Origin: Parabacteroides sp. ZJ-118
GTDB lineage: Bacteria; Bacteroidota; Bacteroidia; Bacteroidales; Tannerellaceae
NCBI RefSeq assembly: GCF_011038785.1
Contig: NZ_JAAKDT010000002.1
Location: forward strand, 146,048 to 210,047
DNA length: 64,000 nucleotides
Direction: 5' to 3'
Positions 61,399 to 64,000 of this stretch are shown here, piece by piece. Numbering within the stretch: position 1 is the stretch's first letter; every line of letters begins with the position of its first letter. Under the pieces are notes generated by a model that worked only from the letters and a program-made list of their open reading frames with translations, had not been told where the DNA came from and did not search any database. The position numbers and the translations under genes were made by a program.

Positions 61399-64000
61399 AT
61401 GAACAAAAAGTTTTCTACTTTGCTTGTCGGCTTAATGTTGGCATCTGCTATGTCAGTAGGGGCACAGAATGAGAATCCAAAGGTTCCAGAGGATCCAAAG
61501 GTTCAAGAGGATCAAAAAGAGGATCAAAAAGAGGATCCAAAGCCTCAAGCGGTTCAAAAGTATGAGTCTAACAAGACTTACTTGTTAGGTGATGGTAAGG
61601 ACTTCATTTCTGTTGTATCTACTCCCGGTGAGGACTATGGGAAATTGGTGCTTTTAGGAGCGGAGGACGTTAATAAAACAATCCAAAGCACAAGTAATTC
61701 TTTGTGGTCTGTAGCTGTTACTCAAGGAGCGAATGGTAACGCCCCTAAGTTTACTTATGTGAACAAGGCTACTGGCTTGACTTTGGCGGTTGACGCTAGT
61801 AAATTGGATGACAAGACTCCTTCTGTTCCGGCAGTTATTGGTGGCGCGACTTCAGAGTGGTTAAATACGGTCTTGACAGACGCAGGTTCTGGCAAGACAT
61901 TGACGGCTGAGGTCTTGAGATCTTATTTGGACGCTAATACAGTAGCTTATTTGGAAATTGATAGTAAGGATTCGAACGTTAAAGATGGTAAGGATTTGCT
62001 TGTTAAAAAAGCGCTTGCTAATGCTTCTGATCTTGCTGATAAAGCTGTCAAAGTAGCTCCTTATGAGGCTGCTTTGGTTGAAAATATCGATGCGTATGCA
62101 TTGAATACACAATTGGGTACGGCCCCTGAGGGTTGGTTCAACTTATCTTTCGACAAAGATGTAACTTCTGAAGGTTCTAACCTGTTTGCTAATACGGCTT
62201 TGAAAGCTGTGCAGGTTACGGAGGGTACGGGAGACAGTAAGAAGAATACGGACTATGTAATGTTGATGGCTAAGGATAAGAAGGCTTATGACAAGGAGGC
62301 TTTTATCGTGGTTGATACGGTTTATCATTCAGGAACTGAGTCTGTAGGTCAGTTGGTTAAGTTTACTTATGCCAATGCGGACGAACAGGGCGAGGGTAAG
62401 AGTGCTAGTAAGATAGCTCGTCTTAAGGATGCTTATCAGTTCGACTTTGATTACTCTCCTAGCGATGAGCGTTTGATTATCAAAGTGAAGAACTATAAGA
62501 TAAAAGGAGATAAGACTGATGTCTCCACCGGGGTAGCTGGTGCCTATACGGAATGGAATGAAGAGGCAGGGGAGAAGGATAACTACTACTTGCGTTTGGC
62601 TACTTTGACTACGGCTCGTGAGTTGACGATCGCTTCAAAAGATGTTACTGCAGCGACGGACGGAGTTGATGACAAAGCGAACGGTATGTTGACTAAAGTT
62701 ACTATCGGCGTAAGCACAAATACTTTTGTTCCGACAACTTTGGCTGAGGGTATTTATATGATCAAGCTGCGTACTTCTGGTTATGGTAAGAGTGGATCTA
62801 AGAGATCTTACGAAGCCGATGGCGATTATTACATCGCTAACTTAGCGGGTGCATGTGGTTATATGCCGCAGCAGAAGAATCAGAACTTCGATCACATGCC
62901 GGCCGCTCAGTGGGTGGTGAAGAAGGCTTCTTCTTCCGATACAGCTCCCGTGAAGGTCTATAACCGTGAGTTTGGGGGTGAGGAGTTTAGTGGCCAGTTG
63001 TTCAAGGCTGGGGATAACGTATTCTTCGCTGGTAATGACACCTTGGAGTTCGTTAAGGTATCTAAGGAAAGCGCAGAGAACGATAAGCTGGGTTACAAGT
63101 ATGTGACGGAGTTGGATACAGATGTAGAGCGTTACTTGTTCAACTACTTGCACGGCTTGGCAGACGATAAGTTCTTGAGCGTACCGAGCGATAAGGATTC
63201 TATCGTACGTGTAGACGAGAACGGTGCGAAGTCTAACTTCCGTTTGGAGATTGTCGTAAAAGATGATAAGTATGGTTATGACGACAAGTTGGTTCGAAAT
63301 GTATACCGCGTTGTTGATAACTGGGGACGTCGCTTAGGTTATGATTCAAAGACGAAGAAGTATGTCTTGTCAAAAAGTGCTTATGGTGTGTATTTCTTGA
63401 AAGAGAATAACGATGTCGAAGGAAAAGAATATTATACTTTGGTTGAGGCTAACTTCCGTTACGTAAAAGTGACGCAGACGCAAGCAGAGGCATGGTATCC
63501 GAAATGGTGTGAGGGTATGAAAGTAGGTGACGCACCGACTATCGCAGAGTATTATGGAGGAAAAAACCCTGAATATAAGGCTGAGGAAGGTGAGGACGCA
63601 CCCAAATATTTGGTTGATCCAAATGGTGACTTTGTTGATGTTCCGATCTATGATAAAGACGGCAAGCCATTGGTAGTTGATGGTAGTAAGGTAGACTTCT
63701 ACACTTATCAGAACGTTGATGGTAAGATCGCGTTGAAGGAAGCAGGTGAGGATCAAAGGTACTCTTGGCAATACGCTTCAGTGAAGGTCTCTGTTGATGA
63801 CAACACGTTGGATTTGGTAAACGGTAACATCGATGATAAGTTCATAACAAGCAGCCACGAGGCTCGTAACTCCGCTTTCGCTGTAGAGATCGATGACGCT
63901 CCGTTGTATCGTCGTTTCAACATCAAGGCTTTGGGTGAGAGCGAAACGGATAGCGCACAATGCTTGGCATTCGTTGAGAATGTTCGTAACGAGTACTTGA
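61399..64000 (+). CDS. Large S-layer-type surface protein (3' end outside window)
   Basis: Open from ATG 61399 to the window end, at least 867 codons. Signal peptide MNKKFSTLLVGLMLASAMSVGA before Gln, almost the same as in the 13 kb protein. Next is a charged Pro/Glu/Asp/Lys repeat (about residues 27-51, PKVQEDQKEDQKEDPKPQ). The body shares blocks with the first protein: LGYKYVTELD, FNYLHGLADDKFLSV, DDAPLYRRFNIKALGESE and AFVENVRNEYL. Codon use is likewise biased to GGT, AAG and GCT. The C-terminal domain lies beyond the window. Expression is predicted to be phase-variable through the invertible promoter just upstream. Export through the type IX system is inferred from the paralogue. Confidence 0.78.
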   Translation, partial: MNKKFSTLLVGLMLASAMSVGAQNENPKVPEDPKVQEDQKEDQKEDPKPQAVQKYESNKTYLLGDGKDFISVVSTPGEDYGKLVLLGAEDVNKTIQSTSNSLWSVAVTQGANGNAPKFTYVNKATGLTLAVDASKLDDKTPSVPAVIGGATSEWLNTVLTDAGSGKTLTAEVLRSYLDANTVAYLEIDSKDSNVKDGKDLLVKKALANASDLADKAVKVAPYEAALVENIDAYALNTQLGTAPEGWFNLSFDKDVTSEGSNLFANTALKAVQVTEGTGDSKKNTDYVMLMAKDKKAYDKEAFIVVDTVYHSGTESVGQLVKFTYANADEQGEGKSASKIARLKDAYQFDFDYSPSDERLIIKVKNYKIKGDKTDVSTGVAGAYTEWNEEAGEKDNYYLRLATLTTARELTIASKDVTAATDGVDDKANGMLTKVTIGVSTNTFVPTTLAEGIYMIKLRTSGYGKSGSKRSYEADGDYYIANLAGACGYMPQQKNQNFDHMPAAQWVVKKASSSDTAPVKVYNREFGGEEFSGQLFKAGDNVFFAGNDTLEFVKVSKESAENDKLGYKYVTELDTDVERYLFNYLHGLADDKFLSVPSDKDSIVRVDENGAKSNFRLEIVVKDDKYGYDDKLVRNVYRVVDNWGRRLGYDSKTKKYVLSKSAYGVYFLKENNDVEGKEYYTLVEANFRYVKVTQTQAEAWYPKWCEGMKVGDAPTIAEYYGGKNPEYKAEEGEDAPKYLVDPNGDFVDVPIYDKDGKPLVVDGSKVDFYTYQNVDGKIALKEAGEDQRYSWQYASVKVSVDDNTLDLVNGNIDDKFITSSHEARNSAFAVEIDDAPLYRRFNIKALGESETDSAQCLAFVENVRNEYL

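Overview
The window comes from a Bacteroidota genome, most likely a Parabacteroides close to P. distasonis. Evidence: promoters of the Bacteroidota type (TTTG, about 19 bases, TAnnTTTG); type IX secretion genes (porU, porV); families largely confined to the phylum (DUF4834, DUF5683, DUF3127); and two very large secreted proteins that look like Parabacteroides S-layer-type surface proteins. No phage, insertion sequence, CRISPR array or rRNA was seen.

Layout. 1-12.8 kb is GC-rich housekeeping: porU (cut by the window edge), porV, ispF, a small HTH regulator, a 42-bp hairpin repeat array, a lipoprotein, a SUI1-like factor, an AddA/RecB-like helicase-nuclease, psd-pssA, tadA, yraN and birA. 13.0-16.3 kb is a 1087-residue surface protein behind a near-ideal promoter. 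16.5-20.4 kb is parA-parB-DUF5683-mltD. 20.5-22.3 kb is a LytS/LytTR two-component pair, followed by a small secreted protein.

23.2-46.5 kb is the most interesting part. Seventeen tightly packed + strand genes look like one operon. It combines (i) a ferredoxin and a radical SAM enzyme, (ii) a DUF116-prenyl diphosphate synthase fusion with a two-gene alpha/alpha-toroid set that includes a class II (squalene-hopene-cyclase-like, DADDT) cyclase, (iii) exported and membrane Fe-S proteins of the NapG/NapH kind, (iv) an NADH-oxidising NuoE-NuoF fusion and a truncated NuoG-like protein, (v) six beta-propeller proteins (five PQQ-like, one NHL-like with a twin-arginine-like leader) and (vi) a MacB/Lol-type ABC transporter. 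I infer a system that makes a cyclised polyprenyl lipid and couples NADH oxidation to electron transfer across the inner membrane. I do not recognise it as a described system.

46.7-60.3 kb returns to ordinary genes: metY and a divergent lrp, an aquaglyceroporin-CobW-ArsC set that may handle arsenic, spoT, a Ca/Na antiporter, DUF3127, a MerR regulator, an M23 peptidase, alaS, aroB and tRNA-Pro(GGG). After about 1 kb without genes, the window ends in a second large surface protein (cut by the edge). Its promoter lies between two 30-bp inverted repeats (28/30 identical), a phase-variable switch drawn here in the ON orientation. The first surface-protein gene has nearly the same promoter sequence without the repeats.
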